NCBI GenBank assembly: GCA_036583965.1
Contig: JAZBQD010000030.1
Coordinates: 112,745,889 to 112,809,888, forward strand
Source: Prunella strophiata
Taxonomy: Eukaryota > Chordata > Aves > Passeriformes > Prunellidae
DNA length: 64,000 nucleotides
Direction of reading: 5' to 3'
Part shown: piece by piece, positions 1-12,527 of the stretch
How positions within the stretch are numbered: position 1 is the stretch's first letter
Layout: each line of letters opens with the position of its first letter
Translations under genes and position numbers: made by a program
The notes under the pieces: model-generated
Database searches by the model: none
What the model was told of the DNA's origin: nothing
Seen by the model: only the letters and a program-made list of their open reading frames with translations

Positions 1-163
1 ATGCCAGCTGTGCCAGCCTTTGCTGCCAGCAGAGCTGCTCCATCCCTCTGCTCATCCTGGAGCCTCCTCTGGGCTCTCTGCAGCAGCTCCAGCTCCTCCC
101 AGGGCTGGGCCAGGGCTGGGGCAGCTCTGCAGGTGGGCTCTCACCTGAGCAGGGCAGAATCAC
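1..163 (-). mobile_element. CR1 LINE fragment, cut by the window edge
   Basis: Read on the minus strand, this is the CR1 segment 'gagctggagctgctgcagag', which leads into a block about a woodchip-like run of GAGGAGGCTCC, GGATGAGCAG and GGCACAGCTGGCAT. The same block recurs at 34297-34400 (plus strand) and 45549-45655 (minus strand), each time inside a longer CR1 copy that reaches a recognisable CR1 3' end. The element continues beyond base 1. The open frame here is a chance frame and is not a gene. Confidence 0.75.
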
Positions 164-2762
164 CCAAAAAAAACCACCCCAAAACCACACAAAATCTGAA
201 CTTGATGGAACCTGTGAACACCACTTTGCTTTCTTGGTGTCACAATTCCTGAGGCCAGAGCAGAGAATTGCAAGAAAGTTAAAAAAAGAAAATTAACTGG
301 TTCCAGCCTCCAAGACAAGTATGGCTGTGCTCTGTAAACATTTCAGACAAATGAGGGAATGGAAGCAAACCAAATAGTGCAGCACCATGAGCTTTTTTTC
401 TCTCAGTAAGTGATTCCTAGAGCTTTTCTGCCAAGCCCATGGGCTCCTCAGCAACATAGTGTGGTTCTTCTTGCTCATTCATGTGGACAAGTAATGATTA
501 CCGACAATTAACATCTCTCTTGATGAAGGCAATTAAGTGCTGTGAAAACCCCAAATGCCTGCTAAAAAAAAAAAAAAAAAGAAAAAAAAAGAGGGAGGAA
601 AGGAAGAAAAGAGCACACTGGCTAAGCTGGGATGCACATCACTGAGGCATTTTGTAATTGGAAAGCTACCTGAGTTTTGCTTTCTAACTTATTCAACAAA
701 ACCCTATTAAATGAGGCTCCAGGTGAAGTGCAGCAGTGATTAATGCCACGTCCCACTGTGACAAGGCACAGTGCTGCAGGGAGGTGGGGAATTAGTAGGA
801 AGCAGCCACATTCACAGCCCTAATATCCAGGTTCAAAGTAGGATTTCTCTGATACACAGGCACAGTGCTCCAAAGGAAATCAGTCTGCAGCCTGTACCTG
901 GTGCTGCTTTACAGTCCTCTGGCACTCAGGGAAAACAAATTCACAAAGCAGTGTGGACTTCTGTGCTGCTCTCATCATTGAGTCTTCTGAGCAGCTCTAA
1001 TTTCAGGGCAAATGTTAGGATGTGATGTGCAGGGAGGAAGGGAGAGCAAAGGGATCCAGCTGGGCTTGAAAGAGAGGAAAAAGCAGTGGCAGCAGCCCCA
1101 GCACTGAGCTCTCTGTGCTGTGCCATGGATTGGGCTGCACTTGCAAGGTCCCAGAGACCAAAGGGTGGAGGGGACCTCAGAGGGGACAGCAGAGGGGATG
1201 CATCCACACACACGGGAGAATGTGGCACACACCTGGAGCCAGGGTTCTGGTGCTTCCAAGGAGATTTTTTAAATGCAGGTCCTGCACACAGGTCATGGGT
1301 TCCCCTTCTGCTGGAGGTGGTTGGCCAAGCAGGGTCCCCTCCTCGACTGGGACCTGCAAGAAGCAGCAACCCCTCCCCTAAGAACTCCACAGGATCAAAG
1401 ATGGAGACTATTCCCAAAAGATCATAGATCAGCACCTGGCACTACACCCCTGGCCAAAAAGCTGTCAGATGTTATCCATGCCCTTGATTCTGGACTCTGT
1501 TTGCTGACCATCTCTAGACCTTTGCTATTTTGTCTTATTTGTTCAGAGCTGAACATCTCTGCAGAGGAACAAATTACCTCATCATTTTCTGGGTGAACCT
1601 CTCTCCCCCTCAATGTGCAGCCTGGCCACCAGGCAGAGGGACAAAAGGACAGAATGACAAAAGACATTTGGGCACTGGGGACAGGAAGATCAGCTGCAGC
1701 AGCAGCAAAGTGGGAGGAACAGTCCCACTTATGCAAAGTCAAGTGCACCAGAAGCTGCTGAACTACCTCCAACAGTGGTTCTTACAACCCAGGAGTGGTC
1801 ACACAGCAGCTGCATCCCAACAAAAGTAATCAATTAACAGATGACAGTTTCAAGTGAAGCCTGAGCTTTGCCAATTGTCTTACAGCTGCAATTTCCAGAA
1901 TTGCCAGCAGAAAAAAAGGGTTTGGGACAAGGTTACAAATCATATACAGGTTGGTGACTAAATCTGTGCTGGAATCTTCATTCTGCTGCAGGGAACAGTT
2001 CAGCAGCTGCAGCTGGGCAAGTCTTGGCTTGGCTGGTCCTTGGGCATGTATCTGCCCCCATGGTTTGGGTGTAAGAGCATGTTAGGAGGTTTGCTGGGCT
2101 GAGGTTTGCAGCCAAAGTGTGCAATGTAGATGAAATTTTGAATTGTCAATCAAATTCTCATCAGAAACCGTGGGAAGGACACTGTGAAAGGCATGATCTT
2201 ACTGAAAACACAGCACCAGCACTGCCTCAAAAGCTTCAATGGACACATCTGGGATGGGTTCAATTCATAAGGACATTTAACAGGAAAAATAACCTCTGTG
2301 TTCTTCAAAACAGCACAAACACTCCTGCAGATGGGCTCTGCCCTTGGAAGGAAATTCAGCTGACTCTGTGTGTGCCCAGCAGTGTGAGGACACTGGGGTG
2401 ATATTGCTGGCAGGGAAAATCAGAGTCCTCTACCTTGAACACTGCCCAGTTCCACAGAGCCACTGCACTCTCTGCAGGCTGAACCTGCCCAAAAAACAGC
2501 TGCACCCTCTGCACTGTGGTGACACAAGTATGAAATGCTGCTCTAGGGGGGTATCTTCACAAAGCAGGTTTAGGTACACCCAGGAAAGCATGGCCAGTGC
2601 AAGAGGAAAAGGGACAGGCAGCAGTGTCCCCATGTCAGGCTGCTCAGGCTACTCATCTTCTCTGTCAAGGTCTCAAGCTCTGGAGGCTCCTGAAACACAT
2701 TCATAGGAAAACAAGCTGAGAAATGAACCAGAGACTGGGCAAAAGTCAGTAAAGGATCAGTC
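164..2762. other. Unique sequence, no gene seen
   Basis: I see no gene, RNA or recognisable transposon in this stretch. It holds an A-rich tract at 564-590 and several chance frames of 60-164 codons that overlap in opposite frames without coding character. Part of it (about 1040-1430) is GC-richer than its surroundings and could be an old, unrecognised repeat. Confidence 0.5.
564..590. repeat. A-rich tract
   Basis: Seventeen A, one G, then nine A. Confidence 0.9.
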
Positions 2763-3140
2763 ATGGGAACACAGAATCATCAGGGTTGGAAGAGACCTCC
2801 AGGACCATCCAGTGCCACCCCAGCCCCACCAGCATCACCCCAAACCCTGTCCCCCAGGCCACATCCAGACTGCTCTGGGACAATCCCAGTGACTCCAAAC
2901 CTCCCTGGGCAGCTCATCCCAAGGCCTGACCACTCTTCCAGGGAAATTTTCTTTCAAAATCTCCAACCTGAGCCTCCCCTGGTGCCATTTGAGGCCATTT
3001 CCTCTCCTCCTTTCCTTGGGACACAGCAGCAGAGCCCTGACCCCCCCGGCTGTCCCCTCTTGTCAGGGAGTTGTGCAGAGCCACAAGGTCCCCCTGAGCC
3101 TCCTCCAGACTGAGCCCCTTCCCAGCTCCCTCAGCTGCTC
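2763..3140 (-). mobile_element. CR1 LINE 3' fragment
   Basis: The plus strand starts with the reverse complement of a CR1 3' end (cacagaatcatcagggttgg, agagacctccaggaccatcc). It continues through the 3' untranslated region, including 'ctgggcagctcatcccaagg' and 'gtgcagagccacaaggtccc', and ends near 'agctccctcagctgctcc'. The copy is 5'-truncated, as is usual for CR1. The open frame across it is not coding. Confidence 0.85.
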
Positions 3141-3440
3141 CTAGGGATAGGTAGATGCACTTCTCTATTCCTGCTTCTCCAGATGTTTCTCCAGATGTTC
3201 GTACAGGTTTGCAAGAGCTGAGGTCACCTCCAGCTGCATGATCAAGGGCACACCCCAGTACTGCTTGATTATTTGGCATGCAGTCTGTAAATTCACATCC
3301 TGGTTTGGCTTAGCTTTTTATTCGAGACCAAAAATGCAAAAAAGGCAGAATCAGCATGGAAAGACAAAGCTGAGTCAGAAAATGGATGCCCATTTGCAGT
3401 CAGGAATATCAAACACATTGTAGTGTATTGCTATATTTAC
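3141..3440. other. Unique spacer, nothing recognised
   Basis: This is about 300 bases between two CR1 fragments of opposite orientation. I see no gene or repeat in it. Confidence 0.5.
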
Positions 3441-3625
3441 TGGGAGGGTGGGCAGGCCCTGGCACAGGGTGCCCAGAGCAGCTGTGGCTGCCCCTGGATC
3501 CCTGGCAGTGCCCAAGGCCAGGCTGGACACTGGGGCTTGGAGCAGCCTGGGACAGTGGAAGGTGTCCCTGCCCATGGCAGGGGTATTGAAGGGCTTTATG
3601 GTCCTGGGATTCTGTGATTCATCAT
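3441..3625 (+). mobile_element. CR1 LINE 3' end
   Basis: The plus strand carries the standard CR1 3' untranslated sequence: gggagggtgggcaggccctg, ggatccctggcagtgcccaa, ggccaggctggacactgggg and gtccctgcccatggcagggg. It ends with the octamer-type tail 'gggattctgtgattc'. The segment is short and 5'-truncated. Confidence 0.9.
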
Positions 3626-6333
3626 CATTTTCAATTCAATTTAATTAAAAAATCAAAACAAAACAAAAAACAAACCAACAAATAGTTTCCTGCCTAGGAG
3701 ATGGGGATTGATGTCCAAATTTAATTCACAGATTAATCATTCCCTCCTTACCTGTTCATAACAATTGAGGAGCTGCTGCTGCCGAATTCAGAAAAAACTG
3801 CACCTCCAGGAGTTCAGATTGGTTTGCTTGGGGGGTTCTGAGCAAAGAGGATAATTGTTTCCCTAAAAGATGTGCTAAATTCCTGACAAATGGGAGTCCT
3901 CACTAACCTCAATTCTCGTAGTTTCTGAGGAAATTAGTGCCAGTTAGGTATCCAGGCAAATTCTTCCAGAACAAAGTGCTGTTCCTTAGTTAGAGCCTGT
4001 GTGGTGTTCAGCAGCAGTAGAAGCTTATATAAGTTTATATAGCTTCTATCTGGCGTGCTGGGCCATATGGTCCCATCCTTTTTGAAAGAGAGGTCTTCAC
4101 TACATAAAGTTCTGTCTCAAAACTGGTGGCACGTATTTTGCAGATTTCTCTGCAGCAGCTGATGTTGCTGGGAAGCTGAAAATGCCCACGTTTAGTGTGC
4201 TGGGAAATAACAACAGGTGTGGTGGGGAGTGTTCGTTGTACCTAGTTACAGGCAGCCAGCATTGCTGCTGGGACTTCTCAGGCTAGCCTGGAATTCCTGG
4301 AGAACGACAAGATTCTCTCCGGTGATCCAGAGTGATTAAGTCAGGGTTTGACTCGGAATTGTTCCCTGAAATAATGTCTCTCGCTTTACAAAAGACAGCC
4401 AACTTCCCAAACTAATCCCTCTTGCTAGTCTGATTTTGTTTTCATGCTCCAGGGAAAACGGAGTGTGTAGCAATATCCTGCTACCCATAGCTGGACATGG
4501 AAATATTTCATTTTCCTTTGGGAAATGTGCTCGTGTTCAGGTCTCATTGGGCAGCAGAGTAAACCCAGGTTTCTTCAAGTATTTTGGGGAAGAAGAGAGA
4601 AAGTGTGTCCTGTGGCATGCAGAATAACCAGGGTTCACTTTCTCCACTGTATGTGCTCTGGGGTAGATGTGAGAATTCCCTCTTCCTGGGATATTTTGGA
4701 AGGAGGAGTGCATCTTGCTCGTGGTGTCCTCCCTTTTACCTCCTTCCTATCCCCAGCTCCCTTTCCGGACCGGAGATCCGTAGGCTGATGAACACGTGTG
4801 ATTGCTGCAAGCACTGCATGCCTGAAAATGTCTCAGTTTTTCACACATTTGACAAAAAAACCACTTCCAAAACCTGAAATACTCCAACCTGCTCAATTCT
4901 GACATCAGTATTTAAATATTCAAGGCAGAATGTCCCACTTTTCAGAGGTAAAGAACAACCCAAAATTCAGGCTAAGCGAAGTACCAAATATTCTTTATTT
5001 GGGCACATTTAGAAAACTGAAGCCTGGGAGTTCACTTAATTGTCTTGAAGGGGGGAAAAAAGAATATTTGAATGTTGTTAAATACAAGAAATCACCAGGT
5101 ATGGCAAACTACTGGAGGGCCTAATTGCTAAATAACAGGTCTCTTAGTTTATAAAAACAGCTTTAAAAGATAAAGATTGTTTCCATTCAGTTCACATTAG
5201 GATATTTTATGGTTTTACATCTCAAGACATTTAAAACAGCTTTTATTATGCCAGTATAGTGTTAATGCCATTAGTTTCATCTATTTCTACTTATTATTCA
5301 GCCCTCCCCCACCTTAAACCCCTGTGAGTGGGAAAATGTATGAGGTATTATATATGAAATGTCTAATAACTGTGTCTACAGAGAGAGAGAGACAATAAAT
5401 AGCATTTTGATGGAGAGTAAAAGAATATTTTGAAGAGACAGGCTTATGAAATGAGTGGGAGTGGAGACTCATGATGATATTTGATTCTTCTGAGGTTATG
5501 ACTGCATTAATTTTTTACTTTTAAAGAGGCAGGAATGGTGCTGCAGGCTGTAAGTGAATTAACCTCTGTAATCACTTCCCTAATGGAAAATGCTGAGCAA
5601 GGTTGCTGCAATTTTGATCACTAGAATGGAACCAGTAGAAGGTGTTAACAGGTCATCTGTCTGTCATTTAAAATGAGCAGAACAATCAGAATTGATAAGG
5701 CTAAAATGAGGCCACATCATTACATTATTTTCCCACAAGGAGTAGGCAGAAGCTGTTCTGATTCATGAGTAGGAAAAGTAAAAAACATCTCCCCACCTCA
5801 TATCCAATTTGTAGATTTATTGAGAAGTCAAAACTGTTCCTGGTAGTGAACTGATAAACAATAATCTTCCATGAATCCTGATTAAAAGGTGAACCAATTA
5901 GTTTTCCTTAATGGGATTTTGCTTTACAACAAAACCACAGCTGGTTTATTTCAAAAGAAGTGAGCATGGAGCCTGAACAACACTGGGAGCAGAAGGAAAT
6001 TCTGGCTGCCACACGTATTTTTAATCCCAGGTCTTCTTCAAGGAACTAGAAAAGCAAAATGTACTGATACAAGGAAATTTAAAGTTTCTCAAATGCGATT
6101 ATTTGTATCCCCAAACCTACTGCACTCTTACAAGACAGGTAATCAAGCTTCTGGGGAACACTTGCCCATTAAAAATATCAATATATCAAAATATATGTTC
6201 CAAACCATGAGGAACTGAACCTGTCTTCTCACAAAAACATTGAATTTTAAGACTTTTTGTGCCTTGGATGTGAAATTTAAAGCACACCCTGATTTTAATT
6301 TCTATGTAGCAGTATTTTTTCTTGTGCTTGAAT
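3626..6333. other. Unique AT-rich sequence, possible conserved non-coding DNA
   Basis: I recognise no gene or transposon in these 2.7 kb. The stretch 3900-4790 has few repeats, keeps some CpG (for example 'ctctccggtgatcc') and has an intact look compared with the decayed repeats around it, so it could include conserved non-coding elements. That is a guess. Only alignment to other birds could show it. Confidence 0.4.
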
Positions 6334-6430
6334 AGAATCATGGAATCACAGAATGATTTGGGTTTGGAAGGGACTTTAAAGATCATTTATTTCCAATCCC
6401 CCTGCCATGGGCAGGGACACCCAGGTCATT
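6334..6430 (-). mobile_element. CR1 LINE 3' end, short
   Basis: The plus strand reads 'gaatcatggaatcacagaat', then 'gatttgggtttggaaggg' and 'ccccctgccatgggcaggga', which is the reverse complement of a CR1 tail and 3' end. Similarity fades after about 6430, although diverged CR1 sequence may continue to about 6530. Confidence 0.85.
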
Positions 6431-8140
6431 CCATTGGCATTATCTGTACAATCTGATGCCACCTGGTCCCTTATCTCTTATCTAAATTGTTCCAAGCTGT
6501 GCACTGCTGCACAGAACAAACACTGTGGGTAGCTGTAAACCCAGGTGTGCTGCTTTTGATGATGAACACAATGAAACCAGAGAGTATTTAAAATGCAAAA
6601 TTATTTGGTCCTAAAGACAGGGGCATCCACTAATGGAGAACTTCTTGAACAGAAAAAAAACAAACCCAAAAACGAGTGGGATGGAAAATAACATAAAATT
6701 AGGGTCAGCACAAATTTTAATTGCCTGGAATAAAATGTCATTATGACTTTAGCACTGGAGTTTTTCAGTTATTGATCAGGAATGACACTGGGAGTGGAGA
6801 TTGTGGATGTGGCCATGTATTCCCATCAAAGAGTCATGGCACATTCCTGCTTTCACTGTGCTTTTGTTAGGATAAAGATGTTCCATCTGCAGCAGGCCAG
6901 AGAGAGTCACACACTCCACTGATGAAGATTAATAGCTGCAGCATTTTATTCATTGCTGCAGCATGAACATTTCTTATTCTGGCTTGGAAATACCTCCAGG
7001 TCCATTTCCTTGGTCTGTAAACTGTTTTTTACACAGCTCCTGTTCAGCTGGAGCTGGCTTCGGGGCCTGGAAACAACCAGCACAGTTGGCATTTCCTCTG
7101 CTTTACAATGTGTTCCCGCAGAAGAAACATTTCCTCTGTGCCTGGAATTTTACAGAACTGCCGTGGTGAGGGTTGTAACTACTGTTTTGCTTCATCTCTG
7201 GGAGAAATACAACCTTTCTGATACGTGCTTATTAGCTTCATTACACAAATAATATTTCTTGTGTGCACAGGAGATAAAACTTTGACAGCTGAGTCACGGA
7301 GACTGAGCACGCCGCTGTATTCTGCTTTTTGTGACAGGCAGCCCTGGGAGAAAACAATGCCTTTGGTGACAGGTTCTTGCTAACGTTGGGACAGAGAATT
7401 CCTAACACATGTTTTATTCAGGCAAGCCATTAAGTTTGATAGTAAATAATTGGCCATTTCTTCTCTGGTGGAGCAGCCATCAGCACACACTCAGCTCAGG
7501 AGGGAAAGTGATTTACATGCTGTGAATCAGAATTTGGTGCAACACAGAACTGTGGCAGGGCTATGTAAAACAGCACTTAATTCCCCTAAAATGGACTTTC
7601 TGACACCAATGGTCACCCTGACCAGGGTGTCTGTCCCTTGGAGCTGCTGAAGTCACACAAAGAAGCAGAGGACAGACTCAAGCCAAGTGATTCAATCTCA
7701 GCGAGTTCTTTCAGACAAATAAATTTGGGAGAATAATGCACTCATTCCCACCTCCTCGTGAGTCATGGGCAGAAATAGAAAAACCCCAATAATCAAACCT
7801 AGATTGGGAGGTCACTGGAGTAGTTTCTGGCATTTATAATCTATGTAGGAAAATGTGATAGATTTCTGATTTTGTTGTCACCAGGTGAGGACTTAGCAAA
7901 GCACAAGAGAAGAATCCTTTCCATCATGTGCACTTAAATGTACAAAAGCACAACTGAAGAATCTGCCTACAAGGACATGAGAAAAGTAGCCACATTGCAA
8001 GAAGTGTTGATGTTGCTTGGCATGGAGTTATTTCAAAAGCTTTGGTGCAAAAATCATCTTTAAATTATTGACAGCCCTTGTTTTAATGGCTCTTCACACC
8101 TCCACGTAAAACTACACTTAGAGATGACAAGAAACCTGGA
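6431..8140. other. Unique sequence, no gene seen
   Basis: I see no gene or recognisable repeat here. At 7286-7305 the motif 'gacagctgagtcacgg' joins an E-box (CAGCTG) to an AP-1/Maf-like TGAGTCA site, so a regulatory element is possible but unproven. Confidence 0.4.
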
Positions 8141-8485
8141 ATCATGGGATCATGGAATCAAGAGACCTGAGAGTGGTTTGGGTTGGAAGGGACTTTAAAG
8201 ATTATCCTGTGTCACCTGCCATGGCAGGGACACTTCCACTGTGCCAGGCTGCTCCAAGCCCCAGTGTCCAACCTGGCCTTGGATTCAGGGATCCAGGGGC
8301 AGCCACAGCTTCTCTGGGCACCCTGTGCCAGGGCCTGCCCACCCTCCCAGGGAAGAATTTCTTCCTTAAACCCAATCTAACCCTGTTTTCTATCAGTTTG
8401 AAGCCATTCCCCCTTGTCCTGTCCCTGCAGCCCTTGTGAATTGTCTCTCTCCATCTTTCCTGGCAGCTCCATCTCACCCAGCTCT
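8141..8485 (-). mobile_element. CR1 LINE 3' fragment
   Basis: From the tail 'catgggatcatggaatcaag' the plus strand runs through the reverse complement of the CR1 3' untranslated region: gtggtttgggttggaaggga, ctgccatggcagggacactt, atccaggggcagccacagct and tgaagccattcccccttgtc. The overlapping open frames on both strands are by-products of this repeat. Confidence 0.9.
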
Positions 8486-9546
8486 CCAGACATGTCACAG
8501 AACAAATATTAGCACCAAAATCACAACGTGGCTACAATTTCTTTCACCACATCTATTAATACACCTCATGGAAAAGTCTTTCCAGTTTGGTGCTCACTGG
8601 CACTGCTTTAATTTCAGTGACTGATTAACCTTTCTGGAGAAAAACAGCCCTCTTTGAAGATGTAACACTCTCCCTCTAAAGTGAGATCAAATCCGCTCGA
8701 CACTCCCACTCACACTGCTCTCAAAGAGAACCAGGGAAGAGAGGACAAAATATAATTCAGAAACATTCCCAGACGTTTCTTTAACAAGGTGAGGTGACAA
8801 AAAAAGCAAAATCTTTCAAAAATACTTTGCATATCATTTTTAATAACAGCTTTCTCCTTTGTGTGTGTTCCCCCCTCAGATCTCTTCTTTCCAGAGCAGG
8901 AGAGGAAATATTGGTCTCGTGTCTTGCTGGATGCCCACTCAGAAGTGCTAAGGTGGGTATTAGGACCCCTAATATTAAATCCCCCTAAAACAGAGGTCAG
9001 AGCAAAACAGAGAAGGAGAAACTGAGGTTGAAACAGAAATCAGGTGGAGAAGGGAACTGGAGGAGTCTCACCACAGGGCAATGTCCCATCCTCCAGGAGG
9101 AGGAACTGGGGAACACTGAATTCATAACACAACAGTTCTGCCCTGGGAGCAGTCAGGCATCACCACCCCAGTTCCAGCTGCCCTGGGGTTTAAAACCCAG
9201 TATTTCCTGTATTTCTGATGGATGACTGGGAAGCTGACTGGTTGCTGTTTCTGGGAATCTTGTTGCCCCTCAGAAATCAAAGCAATATTAACCATGATTT
9301 CTTGCTTGTATAGGCATATCAAAATGTAAAATATTGTAAACCTGGAAGTCACAGACTGCAGAAACTGAGCAAAGTAAGTCAACAGGTAAATATCACTTGG
9401 ACTGGGACATCAACCTTTAATACAATTCATGTTTGAGAGCAAAGATCCCCATTCCCATCCACATCACTGCACCATAGCCTCATGTTTCCATCCCCCCCAT
9501 AAATAGCATTTCTGTTGTAAACTTTCATTTACAGAGTCATCAAAAA
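8486..9546. other. Unique sequence, no gene seen
   Basis: About 1.06 kb with no gene, RNA or recognised transposon. Confidence 0.5.
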
Positions 9547-9685
9547 TCCCAGAATCATCAGGGATGGAAGAGCCCTTCAGGATCATCCAGTCCCACTGTC
9601 ACCCCAGCACCACCACCATCACCTCAAACCATGTCCCCAAGGCCATATCCAGACACTCCTTGCACACTTCCAGAGATGGCAGCCA
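9547..9685 (-). mobile_element. CR1 LINE 3' end, diverged
   Basis: The plus strand reads 'cccagaatcatcagggatgg', 'cttcaggatcatccagtccc' and 'ccaaggccatatccagacac'. This is a diverged reverse complement of the CR1 3' end, closest within the window to the copy at 2763. Confidence 0.75.
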
Positions 9686-9959
9686 GCATTCCTCTGCCCT
9701 GGAGATCTTCCTCCTCCTCCCCTTCATGCTTCTTCCTCTCTGTTCACAACAGGCAGGACCAAAAGCCCTGATTTCCCCTCTGGCTCCCAGCAGCAGCTCT
9801 GGGATGTTGTGGTGTCTGGCACCAGGGATGACACTCAGCTTGCCCAGCTTTAGGAGTGTTTGAAAGAAATGATCTCCAGAGGAAGCCTTGCAAAAGCCTC
9901 CTTGATGTTTAAAATGAGATGGAGAGTGAAAACAATAAATAATTCAGTTTCTATCTCTC

Positions 9960-10138
9960 AGAGAAGCTGTGGATCACAATCCCTGGAAGTACCCAAGGCC
10001 AGGTTGGACACTGGGGCTTGGAGCAGCCTAGGACAGTGGAAGGTGTCCCTGCCCATGGCAGTGCCATCATTCCAGTGGCACTGAATGATCTTTAAGGTCC
10101 CTTCCAACCCAAACCATTCCCTGATTCCAGGATTCTGT
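9960..10138 (+). mobile_element. CR1 LINE 3' end
   Basis: The plus strand holds 'aaggccaggttggacactgg', 'gtccctgcccatggcagtgc' and 'gatctttaaggtcccttcc', then 'aacccaaaccattccctgat'. This is a clear CR1 3' end with a decayed tail finishing at 'ggattctgtag'. Confidence 0.9.
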
Positions 10139-10436
10139 AGTATTTATCTAGTGAAGGGGAGGGAAGTGCTACAAACCCAGTCATTTTAATGTCTATTTCC
10201 ATATTTTTAGGCATTTAGATCAGTGAGATATTTTAAATAACCCCTGAAAATGAACTTGAGCATCCACTCCCCAACAAAAAGAAGCAAGGGGAGAGTCAGC
10301 AGAAGCCTTTCCTCGGGTATTGCTCTGGGTGTTCTTGGTGTTGCCCTGACAACCAACCAGCTCCTGGCTCTTGGGCAACTGCTGCTGATGCAACAACTTT
10401 TAGATTTCTCATTAGAACATTATTATTGTTATAAGA

Positions 10437-10591
10437 CTCACAAAAAAACCCACCAAAAACCACAAAGAAACCAAACCCAAACAAACAACAAAAAAACCCA
10501 AAACCAAACAAAACAAAAAAACCCAACCAGCCAACCAACCAACCAACCAAAAAAAACCACAAAAAACACCAAAAAAACAAAAAAATCCCAC

Positions 10592-10629
<38 letters not shown>
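10437..10629. repeat. A-rich low-complexity tract with long poly-A
   Basis: About 190 bases made almost entirely of A and C on the plus strand. It consists of CAAA, CCAA and AACC runs followed by an uninterrupted poly-A of about 36 bases that ends at 10629. The lysine/asparagine/glutamine-rich and phenylalanine-rich open frames over it are artefacts of base composition. No processed pseudogene is recognisable upstream. Confidence 0.9.
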
Positions 10630-10630
<1 letters not shown>

Positions 10631-11474
10631 CCAAAACAAAAGCTGAAGAAACAGCTGTGTCAAATTAACAGAGGAGCCCAGGTAAGGAACAGCCAGCAAG
10701 TCTGACTTTTAAATAGCTCCTAATGACTGGGGCACAGCCTAATTTTAGAGCACTGTCAATCAGCCAAAAGAGCTGTAGCTGCTTTGATTCCTTGGTGGTG
10801 TAACAGATGTTGGGATGTGAACTCCCTGTCTGGACTCCTGAGCCTGGGACATCTCCTTCTCCTCTGGAGCTAATCCCCTTCATTTTCTGAGGATATAGGG
10901 TAATATTGCTGTTACAGATCCCACTAGGCTACATTTACTTCTTTTACAGAGCTTTAAAAATCCGTTGGGATCTAAAGTCTTGAACAAAACAATCCCATCC
11001 CAAGAATCCAGAAGGGATTTTTTAAACTATGAGTCATGACCCAAAATGAAAGCCTAGACTGTTACAAGGTACTGAAACACTGAAATTCAGGTCTTCACCC
11101 TTTCCTTTCCCCATGAAAAAGCTTTTTCTTTAAATTAGAAGTCTGGTCATTGTTGTCTTCTGGCCATCTAGGAGAGCACAGTTACTCTGAGGGTTTATCC
11201 CAGGTGGAAATGTATCCAGAAAAACACATAAAAATCTAGATCCAGCCTGCAAACAGCCCAAGCAATGCTGTTTGTGTTCCTTTGACTGTCACCCAGGCCT
11301 CTCTGCTGTGTCCCCTTCCCCACCCATGAACAAATGTGAGTCCATTAATCCAAACACCTCTGGGACATGTTATGTTCCCAATTTCTCTGGTGTAAACCTG
11401 CAGCCATTCCATTTTTCTCCCCATTTCAGAGAACTGCACATTTATACCTCTGCACCAGAGCAGATCCTGTGGCC
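10630..11474. other. Unique sequence, no gene seen
   Basis: About 845 bases between the A-rich tract and a CR1. No gene or recognised repeat. Confidence 0.5.
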
Positions 11475-12022
11475 AGCAGGAGCAGGGAGCTCATTCTGCC
11501 CTGCCCTGGGCACTGGTGGGGGCACACCTGGAGTGCTGTGCCCAGCTCTGGCCCCTCAGCTTGGGAAGGACCTTGGGACACTCAGAGGGGACAGCGAGGC
11601 TGGAGAGGGGCTGGGAACACAAACCCTGAGAGGAAGCACTGAGGGAGCTGGGGGTGCTCAGCCTGGAGAAAAGGAGACTCAGGGGTGCCCTCAGCCTCTG
11701 CACAGCTCCTGAAAGGTGCCTGGGCTCAGCTGGGACTGGGCTCTTTCTCCAGGCAGCACTGACACAACCAGAGCACACAGCCTCAAGCTGCACCAAGGGA
11801 AACACAGGCTGGATAGCAGGAAAAGGTTTTTTTACAGAAATGGTGATAAAGTTGTGGAATGGCTGCCCAGGGGAGGTGGTGGAGTCCCCATCCCTGGGTG
11901 TGTTTAACAAAGCCTGGATGTGGCACTGGGTGCCAGGGTTTAGTTGAGGGGTTGGGGCTGGGCTGGACTTGATGATCTTAAGGATCTCTTCCAGCCCAGT
12001 CATTTTGTGAATTCTGTGAATT
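11475..12022 (+). mobile_element. CR1 LINE 3' part
   Basis: This is a 5'-truncated CR1 that reaches the true 3' end. It contains the end of the reverse-transcriptase reading-frame region (ggagtgctgtgcccagctct), 'gggtgctcagcctggagaaa', 'acagcctcaagctgcaccaa' and 'tggctgcccaggggaggtgg', then 'ggacttgatgatcttaagga' and a decayed octamer tail (attttgtgaattctgtgaat). A T-tract follows at 12059-12076. Confidence 0.92.
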
Positions 12023-12527
12023 TTGGCATTCTGTGTGCTTCTCCCCAGCTCTGTCCAATTTTTTTTTTTTTTTTTTGAAGGCACAGGCCCTCCATCAGTG
12101 TAACCCATCCCCAGATGCTGATTTACAATGTGCAGGATGGACTCTGGGCCAGGAGGAGCAGACAGGAATCAGCAGTGACAGGATGGATCCTCCTCACACT
12201 TCTGGCACAGCCAGCGAGCGGCTGCCTTTACATCTCTGCAAGTTTTAAACTTCAGATATCAGCATGAAAAAGGTTTCCTTTCCCTCTCAGCCTCTCCCAA
12301 GTCCCCCTGTAAGCTCGTTAGCATGCAGGCAGATATTGGCCTGTCATTCTTCTTGCTCCTATTTGTATTCCTCACGTTATTAACAGCTGCACTGTTTATC
12401 AAATAGAAGCTTTCATGGATCGTGCAACAGAAAAGACAGATAAAATGATCATCTAATTGTAACTTTGAAGCTTGATTGTTACACACTTGATTTAGAACCT
12501 AATGGGTTTATTAATACTGCAGATAAG
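12023..12527. other. Unique sequence with a T-tract, no gene seen
   Basis: This stretch contains an 18-base poly-T at 12059-12076 and then unique sequence. The run around 12300-12480 is AT-rich and free of recognised repeats. Confidence 0.5.
12059..12076. repeat. Poly-T tract
   Basis: Eighteen T, 37 bases after the CR1 tail that ends at 12022. Confidence 0.9.

Noticed and set aside
1..252. Recurring frame beginning MPAVPAF at 1, 34397 (minus) and 45549
   Set aside because: All three are the same CR1 segment in antisense to the element, so they are repeat-derived and not a gene family.
10250..10705. A 151-codon lysine-rich frame and its phenylalanine-rich opposite
   Set aside because: They are caused by the A-rich low-complexity tract and poly-A at 10437-10629.
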